Of a stretch of 36,394 nt of DNA, positions 22,933 through 31,069 are shown piece by piece. Source of the DNA: Planctomycetota bacterium (lineage in GTDB: Bacteria; Planctomycetota; Phycisphaerae; UBA1845; Fen-1342). The notes under the pieces are model-generated. The model saw nothing but the letters and a program-made list of their open reading frames with translations, made no database searches and was not told the DNA's origin. The DNA lies in assembly GCA_022574815.1 (NCBI GenBank), contig JACZRH010000001.1, positions 12,778 through 49,171 of the forward strand, read 5' to 3'. Within the stretch, counting starts at the first letter, position 1. Each line of letters begins with the position of its first letter. The position numbers and the translations under genes were made by a program.

Positions 22933-23265
22933 ATGACCGCGCTCGAATCCGCGGCACCCTCGTCGGAACCCCGCCTGGAAGGCCCGGGCCCGGCCCGGCA
23001 CTTGCGTGCCGGGTTCTGACGCTGCGTTGTGAGATGGTGAGCACTCCTGTAGACGACCCCTTCCTCAAACGCCGCGCATTCCGACCGCGCGCCGCAGGCG
23101 GCACGATCCTGTGGGCGTGCTCGCGCGGCTCTTTCTGACGGCGGATTCGTACGCCCACCCGCCCGCTGGCGGTCTTCGACAACTTTCGACGCGCTCCGAT
23201 CGACACACGACCGACTCTTTCTTCATAATGCAGGCTAGAATGAGGCGCTGGATCTGGAGTTCTTC
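22933..23265. other. Intergenic region without a convincing gene
   Basis: These 333 bp lie between the protease and the next plus-strand gene. The only structure I see is the hairpin at 22994-23013. The overlapping frames are Arg/Pro-rich shadows with no ribosome binding site. The promoter of the 23266 gene should be here but was not located. Confidence 0.5.
22994..23013 (+). terminator. Hairpin, likely terminator of the protease gene
   Basis: Perfect 8-bp stem CCCGGCAC / GTGCCGGG with a TTGC tetraloop, 61 bp after the protease stop. The following bases (TTCTGACG) contain no long T-run, so it may be a weak or Rho-assisted terminator. Confidence 0.5.
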
Positions 23266-24963
23266 ATGAAGCCCATGCTCTCGCTCATCGCGTTTGGCGT
23301 CGCGCTGCCGATCGCCGTCCTCGCAGACTCGGCGTTGGAGCGGGTCTTGAAGAACGCGCCCGACGACGCCGCGATCGTTTTCGCGCTCCCGAGCATCGAC
23401 CGGTTTGTGGAGGGCGTTGTCGCGTTCGGCAAGGCCATCGGTGTCGATGAGCTCTCTGATTTTGATGTGGACCAGTTTCTCGAGGCGTTCGATGACGCCG
23501 GATTTCCGGCCGAGTTTCTCGACCAGATCGACACCGCCGCCGCTTTCGCCCTGACTCTGCGGCCGGACTCCGATGGACCGCTCTGCGTTCTCGTCGTGAC
23601 GGATCCGAAGGTGTTTGACGCCGCCGCGCTCGAGACGATTCAAAGCAGCCTGCGCGAAGCGGGTCAGCCGACCCTGGTCCGGCTTCGCAACGGCTGTTTG
23701 ATTATCGGAGACGACGAGAGCGACGTGGCGGCCGCGCTCGAGGCGAAAGGTGAATTGGTCGAGCGTTTTGGAGCGGCCACGCGCGGGCTGCTGGACGAGC
23801 CGCGGGTGCTGTTCTATGTGAACGTGCCGGAATGGAACGAGGTCATTGGCGAAGGCCTCCAATTCGCCGAGAGCATGCTTCAAATGGGCATGCAGATGGC
23901 CGGGCCGCAGGCCGAGGCCGGGCTCAAGTTCTGGAAGATGACGTTCGCCGCGACGCGGATGGCGGTGCAAGAGTCGAGGACGTACGCCGTGGCGGGCGTG
24001 ATCGATGCAGACGGCCTGCGCGTACACGACCGGGCCACTTTCGATCCGGACGGCGCCATCGGAGCGTATCTCAAGAGCGTGCGCAAAACGAAGGGAAATC
24101 TGCTGCGCGGGTTGCCGGACGACAATACGGCGATTGCGTTCGGCTGCGAGTGGTCGGTGCCGGAGGGGACCGAAACGCTCAGCGAAAAGATATTCAAGAG
24201 AATGCTCGAATTATCGGATATGCAGGACAAGCTCGAGCCGGGGGAGTTGGCGAGTGCGCTGAAGCTGGCGGCGTCGGTTTACCGCCGCCTGACGGGGTAT
24301 AACGCCGCGGTGAGCGTGGGGCCCGACAGCAAGGGGATGCTCATATCCGGGATGTACTTCAGCTCCGACGCGAAGGCGGTCATGAAGGACATGGGCGGGC
24401 TGTTCGAGTGCAGTTCGAGGTGCATGAGCGTCTTCGCCGCCGATGTGGCGATGAACCTCCAGCGGACCCGTGAGACCATTGGCGCGGTGCAGGCGGACGT
24501 ATACCAGTTCGACTCCGACGACGAGACGTTGCAGGAAATGATGGAAGGGCTCTATGGAGAGTCGCCGCGGTTCTTCGTCGCGCCGCACAAGGAGGGGCTG
24601 CTACACGCGATCGGGTCGGCGAGCAACGCGCGGCTCCGCATGGGCGCGGCACTCAGCGGCAACGCGCCCGAACTCACCACCAATCGGCACATCGTGGCGG
24701 CCGTCAAGGCACTCTCTCCCGATCCTCAGATCGCCTGTTTTGTCGATCTTCCGAATCTGATGGAGCTCCTCATGGGCGCGGCCCGAGCGAGCGGGGTACC
24801 CATCCCCAGCATCAAGTTTCCGAAGACCGATTCGGCATACGCCGCTTTCGGCGTGTATCTCAAACCGGATTCGCTACGAGCCGAACTATTCATCCCCGCA
24901 TCCGCTGTGAAGACCGCGGTCAAGACGGTCAAGATGCTTTCCGGTCACAAAGAGCCTTCCTGA
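23266..24963 (+). CDS. Large secreted protein of unknown function
   Basis: The product is 565 residues from ATG 23266, with GGAG 8 nt upstream. A signal peptide (MKPMLSLIAFGVALPIAVLA) is followed by a mature protein of mixed alpha/beta content. The opening ERVLKNAPDDAAIVFALPSI and later DRFVEGVVAFGKAIG, LVVTDPKVFDAAAL and FVDLPNLMELLMGA suggest repeated modules that start with a 'P.D..A.....L' strand-helix. This resembles DUF3352-like proteins of unknown function, but I assign that only weakly. No catalytic motif is visible. The next gene (NTF2-like, 25074) lies beyond a strong hairpin, so this one is probably monocistronic. Confidence 0.75.
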   Translation: MKPMLSLIAFGVALPIAVLADSALERVLKNAPDDAAIVFALPSIDRFVEGVVAFGKAIGVDELSDFDVDQFLEAFDDAGFPAEFLDQIDTAAAFALTLRPDSDGPLCVLVVTDPKVFDAAALETIQSSLREAGQPTLVRLRNGCLIIGDDESDVAAALEAKGELVERFGAATRGLLDEPRVLFYVNVPEWNEVIGEGLQFAESMLQMGMQMAGPQAEAGLKFWKMTFAATRMAVQESRTYAVAGVIDADGLRVHDRATFDPDGAIGAYLKSVRKTKGNLLRGLPDDNTAIAFGCEWSVPEGTETLSEKIFKRMLELSDMQDKLEPGELASALKLAASVYRRLTGYNAAVSVGPDSKGMLISGMYFSSDAKAVMKDMGGLFECSSRCMSVFAADVAMNLQRTRETIGAVQADVYQFDSDDETLQEMMEGLYGESPRFFVAPHKEGLLHAIGSASNARLRMGAALSGNAPELTTNRHIVAAVKALSPDPQIACFVDLPNLMELLMGAARASGVPIPSIKFPKTDSAYAAFGVYLKPDSLRAELFIPASAVKTAVKTVKMLSGHKEPS

Positions 24964-24984
24964 AATCTCGAGCGCGGCACACGT

Positions 24985-25020
24985 CCGCGGGCACCGGCGA
25001 GCCTTTCGCCGCCCCCGCGG
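24985..25020. terminator. Two-tier GC-rich hairpin between secreted-protein genes
   Basis: Outer stem CCGCGGG / CCCGCGG (7 bp) and inner stem CGGCGA / TCGCCG (6 bp) around a GCCTT loop, with small asymmetric bulges. It begins 21 bp after the stop at 24963. There is no T-run, so termination is inferred from position and stability only. Confidence 0.5.
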
Positions 25021-25073
25021 CCAAGGGCGACGACTAGACCCATTGCGAGCATTCGGAAAAAGGAGAATCCACG

Positions 25074-25547
25074 TTGACACGGATCACACTCTTGGTCGCG
25101 CTGCCGTTGTTGCTGCTGGTGGCGGCTGCCACGCAGACGAAGGATCCCGACCATGAAGCGATCAAGCAAACCGCGCTGGATTACGGCGAGAGCTGGTACG
25201 CCGGCGATGCCGAGCGCATGGAACGGGCCTTGCACCCCGACCTGGCGAAGCGCATCCTGCGACCGGACCCGCGCTCGGGCAAAGGCCGCATCGAACATAT
25301 GAGCGCCATGACGCTCGTGCAGACGACCCGCAAGGGCTCTGGTACGAAGGTCCCGGCCGACAAACGCCGCACCGACGTGACGATTCTGGACGTGTACGGC
25401 AACGCGGCGTGCGTGAAGCTCGAGATGCACGACTGGATCGACTACATTCAAATGTCGAAGATGGGCGGCCGCTGGGTGATCGTGAACGTGCTTTGGGAGA
25501 TCACGCCGGAGGCGAAAAAGCGCTGGGGCATTCCCGCGGAGCTTTGA
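25074..25547 (+). CDS. Secreted NTF2-like protein (putative lumazine-binding/SnoaL-like fold)
   Basis: The product is 157 residues from TTG 25074, with AAGGAG upstream. A signal peptide (MTRITLLVALPLLLLVAAAT) precedes an NTF2-like domain: IKQTALDYGESWYAGDAERM as helix one and two, then ALHPDLAKRILRP, VTILDVYGNAACVKLEMHDW and MGGRWVIVNVLWE as the beta sheet. The pattern matches the 'putative lumazine-binding' NTF2-like group of small exported or cytoplasmic proteins. The fold binds small ligands in many relatives; no ligand can be named here. The DinB-like gene begins 148 bp downstream. Confidence 0.82.
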   Translation: MTRITLLVALPLLLLVAAATQTKDPDHEAIKQTALDYGESWYAGDAERMERALHPDLAKRILRPDPRSGKGRIEHMSAMTLVQTTRKGSGTKVPADKRRTDVTILDVYGNAACVKLEMHDWIDYIQMSKMGGRWVIVNVLWEITPEAKKRWGIPAEL

Positions 25548-25695
25548 ACTTGGCGCAGCAGTCGAGACAGGAAGCGCGACCGAGCGAGAAGCGACACGGA
25601 AGGGATTCATGTATGACCGGAGTCGGACCGTTTTGGATACCCGCCCACGGGCCGCGCACGGCCGACGGCCGACCGAATGAGCCTGGGAGGAGAGC

Positions 25696-26220
25696 ATGAC
25701 CGATCAAGAAACCATCGCCGAAGCCGTGCTCGCAGCCAAGCTGTTGTTCATTCGCTATCTCGAGGGATTCACCGACGAGACCGGCACGCGGCAGATGCCC
25801 AACCTGCCAAACCACGCCGTCTGGTGTCTCGGGCATTGCGCGTTGACGATGCACCGCGCTGCCGAGTTGATCGACGGCAAGCCTCCGTCCGAGGCGGATT
25901 TCGTGCGCGGCGACGGCAGCGGTAGCGACGCACGGCGCTTCGACACCGAGAGCATCTGCTTCGACTCGATTCCGAAGGACGATCCGGCGCGCTATCCGCC
26001 TCTGGCGCGCTCCATTGAGGTGTTCGAGGCCGCGTGCGATCGATTGGCGGCGGCGATGCGCGAAAGTGAGGCGGCCGCGCTGGAGCGCGTCGTGCCGTGG
26101 GGCTCGGGCGAACTTTCGCTGCGAAAGCTCGTCCATCGCGTGAGTTTTCACAACGCCATGCACGCGGGCCAGATCACCGATTTACGCCGCGCCTTGGGCT
26201 TCGGCAGGGTCATTCGTTGA
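25696..26220 (+). CDS. DinB-like four-helix protein
   Basis: The product is 174 residues from ATG 25696, preceded by GGGAGGAG. It has the DinB/YfiT-like four-helix layout. The first helix region reads ETIAEAVLAAKLLFIRYLEG. The second carries NLPNHAVWCLGHCALTMHRA, with His residues in the usual metal-binding position. The last helix holds HRVSFHNAMHAGQITDLRRA, with the HxxxHxGQ motif typical of DinB_2 proteins. These proteins often bind a metal through three His and may act as thiol-dependent transferases, but function is unknown for most. No signal peptide is seen. It converges on the acyl-CoA ligase gene with a 28-bp gap. Confidence 0.85.
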   Translation: MTDQETIAEAVLAAKLLFIRYLEGFTDETGTRQMPNLPNHAVWCLGHCALTMHRAAELIDGKPPSEADFVRGDGSGSDARRFDTESICFDSIPKDDPARYPPLARSIEVFEAACDRLAAAMRESEAAALERVVPWGSGELSLRKLVHRVSFHNAMHAGQITDLRRALGFGRVIR

Positions 26221-26248
26221 GCCGCTGCCGAGCCTGGAACCCTTCACG

Positions 26249-27694
26249 TCAGCCCTTCAGCGCCCGTTTCAGAATCTTGCCGGTCGGCCCGCGCGGCAGA
26301 TCCTTTGCGAAGCGAATTTCGCGCGGGACCTTGAAGCCGGCGAGCCGCGCGCGGCAAAAGTTCCGCAGCTCGGTCTCGTCCGTCGTCAGGTCTTGCTTCA
26401 AAATCACGAAGGCCAGCGGCAACTCGCCGCGGACCTCGTCGGTCATGCCGACGACGGCGGCCTCGGCGACGGCGGCGTGTTCCATGAGCACGTTTTCGAT
26501 CTCGACCGGATACACGTTCTCGCCGCCGACGATCATCATGTCCTTGGCGCGGCCGGTGATGAAGACGAAGCCGTCCGCATCGACGTGCCCGATGTCGCCG
26601 GTCCAGAGCGCCCCGTCGCGCAGCATCGCCGCGGTGGCGTCCGGCTTGTTGTGGTAACCCTGCATGACGCAATGTCCGCGAATGAGCAGTTCGCCGTCTT
26701 TACCGGCCGGCAAGGTCGCCCCCGATTCGTCTACGGCGGTGATCTCGATGCCCGGAAGCGTCATCCCGACCGACCCGGCCCGGAACGCCCAAGGCGTATT
26801 GAGGGAGACGACCGGCGACGTTTCGGTCAGCCCGTAGCCCTCCAGCAACTGCACGCCGAACCGCTCGAAAAACGCGGCGGCGACGCGCGGCGGAAGCGGT
26901 TCGCCGCCGCAGACCGCCAGCGTGATCGAGGCGTAGGTATCGCGGTCGGCTTTCTTCATGTTGGCAAGGACGGCGTACATGCTCGGGATTGCGATGAACA
27001 CCGACACGCCCTTTTCGGCGATGGTGCTCGCGACGGCGACCGGGCTGAAGCGCGGCAGATAGTGCCCGGTCGCGCCGAGCAGCAGCGGCGCGACCGTCAT
27101 GACGGTGAAGCCGAAGCTGTGAAACTGCGGCAGGACGCTCAGGAAAACCTGTTCAGGAGAGATTCGTGCGTGCTGGATGCACGCGTGGGCGTTCTCCAGG
27201 AGATTGCGGAAAGTCAGGCAGACACCCTTCGGGTCGCCGCTCGTGCCGGAGGTGTAGAGCAGCACCGCGACGTCCTCGAACGCCGCTTCGGGCGCGGCGC
27301 GGCGCCCCGGAATGAGCGAGCGGGCGCTGAGCTGTAGGAGCTTCAGGCCGGTTTTTTCGACGGCGGGTGCGAAGCGTTCAATGGTGACGATCAGGTCGAG
27401 ACCCGCGTCGCGAACGATCTTCGCTAACTCTTCCGGCGCAAGCAGGAAGTTGAGCGGGACCGGCGTCTTACCCGCGTACCAACAGGCGAAGATGGCCGCC
27501 GCGCAGGCCGAGGAGGTCGGTGCCAGGATGCCGACGCGGGGCTGCTCGCTTTGCGATTCGATTTGCGCCGCGAGACCGCAGGCGACGGCGCGGAAACTCT
27601 TGAAGTCGAGCGCCAGGCTCGGGTCGCAGGCCGCCGGCTGATCCATGCGTTCGGCGCAGGTCTTTTCGAACTCGTCCAGGAGAGGGTGCATCAT
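26249..27694 (-). CDS. AMP-forming acyl-CoA synthetase (long-chain acyl-CoA ligase-like)
   Basis: The product is 481 residues from ATG 27694-27692, with GGAGGAAAC directly upstream. All core motifs of the ANL superfamily are present: the P-loop LLYTSGTSGDPKGV (about 145-158), GYGLTETSPV, the hinge TGDIGHVDADGFVFITGR, KDMMIVGGENVYPVEIENVL, and the C-terminal catalytic Lys in PRGPTGKILKR. The enzyme would activate a carboxylic acid with ATP and load it on CoA in the cytoplasm. It is a little shorter than long-chain FadD (about 550), so chain length is uncertain. It is the last gene after ribH-nusB-ftsY, 55 bp downstream of ftsY. Confidence 0.93.
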   Translation of the reverse strand: MMHPLLDEFEKTCAERMDQPAACDPSLALDFKSFRAVACGLAAQIESQSEQPRVGILAPTSSACAAAIFACWYAGKTPVPLNFLLAPEELAKIVRDAGLDLIVTIERFAPAVEKTGLKLLQLSARSLIPGRRAAPEAAFEDVAVLLYTSGTSGDPKGVCLTFRNLLENAHACIQHARISPEQVFLSVLPQFHSFGFTVMTVAPLLLGATGHYLPRFSPVAVASTIAEKGVSVFIAIPSMYAVLANMKKADRDTYASITLAVCGGEPLPPRVAAAFFERFGVQLLEGYGLTETSPVVSLNTPWAFRAGSVGMTLPGIEITAVDESGATLPAGKDGELLIRGHCVMQGYHNKPDATAAMLRDGALWTGDIGHVDADGFVFITGRAKDMMIVGGENVYPVEIENVLMEHAAVAEAAVVGMTDEVRGELPLAFVILKQDLTTDETELRNFCRARLAGFKVPREIRFAKDLPRGPTGKILKRALKG

Positions 27695-27749
27695 GTTTCC
27701 TCCGCACCGCGGCGATCGGGTCGTGATTCAGCGAAGCATACGGCCGCCC

Positions 27750-28667
27750 TCAGTTTTCGGCGAAGAGCGCCCGTGTGAAGGTATCGGGGTCAAACGGTTC
27801 GAGGTCGTCGAGGGTCTCGCCGAGCCCGACGAACTTGACCGGGATGTCGAGCTGGTCGCGGATGCCGACGACGATCCCGCCCTTGGCCGACCCGTCGAGT
27901 TTGGCGAGAATCAGCCCGGTCACTTGCGTGACCTCCGAGAAGACTCGGGCCTGATTGATGGCGTTCTGCCCGATGGTCGCGTCGAGCACCAACAGCACCT
28001 CGTGCGGCGCATCGGGGATTCGCTTCTGCACCACGCGGCGAATCTTGCCGAGCTCACGCATGAGATGGTCCTGGGTGTGCAGCCGGCCGGCAGTGTCGAT
28101 CACGAGTACGTCGACCTTGCGGGCGATCGCCGCTTCGCACGCGTCAAACGCGACCGCGGCCGGATCGCTGCCCGGTTGGTGCTTGACGATGCCCACGCCG
28201 GCGCGGTCGGCCCAGATGCCGAGCTGCTCGATGGCGGCGGCGCGAAAGGTGTCGCACGCGCCCATGAGAACCGACTGCCCCTGCTTCTTGAGATAGTGGG
28301 TCAGCTTGGCGACGCTGGTGGTCTTACCCGAACCGTTGATTCCCACGACGAAGATCACGGTCGGCGGCGAGGCCGCGCGGCGCAGCGCCCGATCGGATTC
28401 GCTCCAGGTCGATGCGATGCGGTCGCTCAGAAAGGGGAGTACCTCCTGCGCTTCGCCGATCTTCCCGGCCTTCCACGCATCGCGTACCTCGTCGAGCAGT
28501 CCGGCGACTGCCCGCGGGCCCATGTCCGCCTTGACCATCGCATCGTTCAGCTCGTCGAGCAGGTCTTCGTCGATTTTGCGGCCGAAAGGCAGCACGGCCC
28601 GCAGCCCGGCGGCGATCTTGCCGCGGGTCTTGTTCAGGCCCTTCTTGAAGGCATCAAACAGGCCCAT
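27750..28667 (-). CDS. ftsY: Signal recognition particle receptor FtsY
   Basis: The product is 305 residues from ATG 28667-28665 (MGLFDAFKKGLNKTRGKIAA); the frame extends upstream, but this is the classical FtsY NG-domain start. The N domain is followed by the GTPase: G1 VGINGSGKTTSVAKL, then GACDTFRAAAIEQL, G3 VIDTAGRLHTQ, G4-like LAKLDGSAKGG, and the C-terminal FVGLGETLDDLEPFDP. FtsY binds the SRP-ribosome complex at the inner membrane and drives co-translational insertion. The long acidic A domain of E. coli FtsY is absent, as in most phyla. It overlaps the nusB end by 14 bp. Confidence 0.97.
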   Translation of the reverse strand: MGLFDAFKKGLNKTRGKIAAGLRAVLPFGRKIDEDLLDELNDAMVKADMGPRAVAGLLDEVRDAWKAGKIGEAQEVLPFLSDRIASTWSESDRALRRAASPPTVIFVVGINGSGKTTSVAKLTHYLKKQGQSVLMGACDTFRAAAIEQLGIWADRAGVGIVKHQPGSDPAAVAFDACEAAIARKVDVLVIDTAGRLHTQDHLMRELGKIRRVVQKRIPDAPHEVLLVLDATIGQNAINQARVFSEVTQVTGLILAKLDGSAKGGIVVGIRDQLDIPVKFVGLGETLDDLEPFDPDTFTRALFAEN

Positions 28668-29214
28668 CGTCAGCTTCCCGTTCCGTATCGTTCGAGCGCG
28701 CCGCGGTGTCCACGGTGTCGGCGGGCTCGCCGGCCGGCGGCGGCGCGACCGGCTCCGCGCCGTCAGGCGTCGCATTTTCGTTTCGCCGTCGAATGCCGTC
28801 CAGCACCCCGTTTACAAACGCCGGTGATTCCGCGTCGCCGAATCGCCGCGCCAGCTCGATGGCCTCATTGATTACGACCTGGAAGGGTGTTTCGGGCCGG
28901 GACAGGAGCTCAAAGAGTCCAAGCCGCAGGATGTTGCGGTCGACGGGCGCCATGCGCTGCACGGACCAGCCGGGGACGGCGGCCGCGAGTAATTCGTCCG
29001 CGCGGGCCCGTGCGGACCACGCTCCGATCGCCAAATCTCTCGCGAAGCGCAGCACGGTGCGGGTCGGCGGTTCGTCGAAGTCCAGGTCTTCGTGGTTCTG
29101 GTCGTCGTGCAGGAAGTCGTTCAGCCGGTCGGCGAAATCGTCGCCCAACGCATCGAACAGGCAAAGCGCCTGCAACGTGAGCATGCGAGCCCGCGACCTT
29201 TTCTTCAGCGGCAT
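28654..29214 (-). CDS. nusB: Transcription antitermination factor NusB
   Basis: The product is 186 residues from ATG 29214-29212. The NusB core is clear: MPLKKRSRARMLTLQALCLF at the N-terminus, then PVDRNILRLGLFELLSRPET, PFQVVINEAIELARRFGD and AFVNGVLDGIRR. The core ends at about residue 148, and the remaining ~38 residues form a Pro/Ala/Asp-rich tail not found in typical members. NusB binds boxA RNA with NusE during rRNA transcription. The tail overlaps the ftsY start by 14 bp, and ribH ends 31 bp upstream, so ribH-nusB-ftsY is one transcription unit. Confidence 0.95.
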   Translation of the reverse strand: MPLKKRSRARMLTLQALCLFDALGDDFADRLNDFLHDDQNHEDLDFDEPPTRTVLRFARDLAIGAWSARARADELLAAAVPGWSVQRMAPVDRNILRLGLFELLSRPETPFQVVINEAIELARRFGDAESPAFVNGVLDGIRRRNENATPDGAEPVAPPPAGEPADTVDTAARSNDTEREADDGPV

Positions 29215-29245
29215 GGGCAGCTTGAACTCATGAGGCCGCCGTCGC

Positions 29246-29722
29246 TCATCCCGGTTTGGACAGCAGCGCCAGCAGGTTCGCCATCTCGATCGCGGTGCGG
29301 GCGGCGTCGGTGCCTTTGTTTCCGTGCTTGCCCCCGGCGCGGTCGATCGCCTGCTCGAGCGTGTCGGCCGTGATCACGCCCAGTGCGATCGGGACTTCGG
29401 TCGCCAGCGAAACCTGTGCGACGCCCTTGGTGACTTCGTTGGCGATGTAGTCGAAGTGCGGCGTCTGGCCGCGTATGACGCACCCGAGCGCCAGCACGGC
29501 GGCGTAGCGACCCGACGTAGCCAGCTTCTTGGCCGCCAGCGGGATCTCGAACGCGCCCGGCACCCAGACATGCGTAATGTCGGCCGGCTCCGCTCCGTGC
29601 CGGATCAGCGTGTCGGTCGCCCCGTCGAGCAGCTTGGTCCCGATCAGCTCGTTGAAACGCGAGACGACGATGGCGAAGCGCTGCGAAGTGGCGTCGAGCT
29701 TGGCGGACAGGGTCTGGGCCAT
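29246..29722 (-). CDS. ribH: 6,7-dimethyl-8-ribityllumazine synthase
   Basis: The product is 158 residues from ATG 29722-29720 ([20 protein letters not shown]); a TTG eleven codons upstream is an alternative. Family motifs are present: [42 protein letters not shown] (with the expected His) and [20 protein letters not shown], then [17 protein letters not shown]. RibH condenses 5-amino-6-ribitylamino-uracil with dihydroxybutanone phosphate in the penultimate step of riboflavin synthesis. The length is normal. It leads the ribH-nusB-ftsY cluster. A preceding ribosome binding site is not obvious. Confidence 0.96.
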   Translation of the reverse strand: MAQTLSAKLDATSQRFAIVVSRFNELIGTKLLDGATDTLIRHGAEPADITHVWVPGAFEIPLAAKKLATSGRYAAVLALGCVIRGQTPHFDYIANEVTKGVAQVSLATEVPIALGVITADTLEQAIDRAGGKHGNKGTDAARTAIEMANLLALLSKPG

Positions 29723-30025
29723 GGAACGGTCCCGTGCGGCCGACAATTCGGCCAAGCGGCAGTGTAGCCCTGAATGCAGCGTCCGGCAATCACCGCGGGC
29801 GCGCCAGCGCGCTCGTCTCCCGCTGCAGCGCGGCAGCGCGGTTGTCCGGGCGGTGCGGTAGAATGTCGCTGAAATTGTGGGCGAACCGGTCGAGCGCGAA
29901 ACACGTGGCCCATCGTCGTTCCGCGCGCAGCGAGGAATTCTGCTGGATACCGAGCCGGATACTTCGCTTCGCGCAGTATGACGTTCGCCGAATCGTGTTC
30001 CCGGACTTGAGTGAGTTGCGCATTT
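29723..30025. other. Intergenic region between divergent ribH and HEAT-like gene
   Basis: These 303 bp hold the start regions of two divergent genes and one copy of a hairpin repeat (29951-29990). No additional gene is supported; small frames are Arg-rich shadows. Confidence 0.5.
29951..29990. repeat. Hairpin repeat, copy 1 (TTCGCTTCG core)
   Basis: The core CTTCGCTTCG is flanked by complementary ATACT (29959-29963) and AGTAT (29975-29979). The same arrangement occurs at 30906-30946, in the same orientation, on the other side of the HEAT-like gene. One stem pair differs as A-T here and G-C there. Confidence 0.5.
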
Positions 30026-30889
30026 ATGGCGAAATCCGATAAATCCAGATCGTCTCGCCCGAGTCGGCGCTTTCGGCGGTGGGTCCTCGGCGCAATCGCG
30101 ACCGCGTCGCTCGGCACGGCATCATTCATTGCCTGGGTCCTGCTGAATCCGAGCAACGACCCATTTCGACGACATCACGCGCGTGTCGCGAGGGACCTGC
30201 TCGATTCGCCCGAAGCCGAGCACCGCAAACGAGGCGCCTGGTACATTGCCGAGAATCGCGCCGCCGACACGGCCCAGCTCTTGCTGGCACGTCATCTGGC
30301 GGAGCGACGCGAGGCCGACCCCGACGTCCGGGAGAGCTTCGTCTATGCGCTCGGCCGCGTCGGAGACCCGCTGCACTTTCCGCTGCTGCGGACGCTGGCG
30401 GTGTCGGGCACCGAGCGCAGCGGATACGTGCGCGCCGCCGCCTGGTTGGCTGCGGCGCGCGTCGATCGCGCTCGTTTCCACAATCTCGCCGAAGCCCAAC
30501 CGTCCGCCGATGACGATTGGGACCGCATCGGGCTGGCGCAAGCGTGGCTGGCGATCGGTGATTGCCGAGGTGTAATGGCCCTGCTCGAGTTTGCCGGGCG
30601 CGGCGATCACAGCCAACGCGTGGTCGCCGCGCGAGCCCTCACACGAGGCGTCCGTCCCGCGCTGGTGGCGGTGGGGCGCTGGCCGATCGATGCGGAACTT
30701 CGCGCAGGAGAGGTGTGGCCGGAGGAACTGGTCGCGGAGGTTCGGCGACGGTGCGGCGAGTTGGACCTTCAGGCGATCGCCGACGAGTCGCGCCCGCACA
30801 TCGAGCAGGCTCGCGCGGTGCAGCGCATCGTCCGCCGGCTGCACGGCGCTCGCGAGCGGTTGGTGGGTCTGCTGTTCTCGAGCGAGTGA
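30026..30889 (+). CDS. Membrane-anchored HEAT-repeat-like protein
   Basis: The product is 287 residues from ATG 30026; a GTG five codons upstream (30011) is an alternative. A basic N-terminus precedes a signal-anchor span ([20 protein letters not shown]). The rest is all-helical with repeats of the HEAT type: [78 protein letters not shown] and [20 protein letters not shown]. Such solenoids serve protein binding. No enzyme motif is visible. It is flanked on both sides by the 29951/30906 hairpin repeats and is otherwise isolated. Confidence 0.75.
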   Translation: MAKSDKSRSSRPSRRFRRWVLGAIATASLGTASFIAWVLLNPSNDPFRRHHARVARDLLDSPEAEHRKRGAWYIAENRAADTAQLLLARHLAERREADPDVRESFVYALGRVGDPLHFPLLRTLAVSGTERSGYVRAAAWLAAARVDRARFHNLAEAQPSADDDWDRIGLAQAWLAIGDCRGVMALLEFAGRGDHSQRVVAARALTRGVRPALVAVGRWPIDAELRAGEVWPEELVAEVRRRCGELDLQAIADESRPHIEQARAVQRIVRRLHGARERLVGLLFSSE

Positions 30890-30905
30890 ACGAGAGTGCG
30901 TGCTT

Positions 30906-30946
30906 GCCGAGTCCGGAGCAAGATGCTTCGCTTCGTTCAGCACGAC
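30906..30946. repeat. Hairpin repeat, copy 2 (TTCGCTTCG core)
   Basis: The same CCGAG...CTTCGCTTCG core as 29951-29990, with stem TGCT (30924-30927) and AGCA (30939-30942) and an additional upstream stem CTTGC / GCAAG around the CCGGA segment. It starts 17 bp after the HEAT-like gene stop. Confidence 0.5.
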
Positions 30947-31031
30947 GTCTGTTGTCGCCCGCCTCCGCCATAGAAGCGATAACATCCGTGAAATCACGCG
31001 CAGCGCTCAACGATCTGTTCGCCAAATGCGG

Positions 31032-31037
31032 TATACT
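31032..31037 (+). promoter_or_regulatory. Possible -10 element upstream of the PSCyt1/DUF1553 gene
   Basis: TATACT lies 33 bp before the GTG start at 31070. No good -35 hexamer sits at the right distance, so this is a weak suggestion. Confidence 0.25.
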
Positions 31038-31069
31038 CTCGTACTCAAGATTAACCGTTGGGAGAAGCG

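Noticed and set aside
23065-24027. 320-residue minus-strand frame at the start of the large secreted protein
   Set aside because: No start signals or motifs; the plus-strand frame has a signal peptide and ribosome binding site.
26393-27337. 314-residue plus-strand frame opposite the acyl-CoA ligase
   Set aside because: Antisense to canonical ANL motifs; Asp/His/Arg-rich with no domain.
27645-28871. 408-residue plus-strand frame opposite ftsY
   Set aside because: Antisense to all FtsY GTPase motifs.
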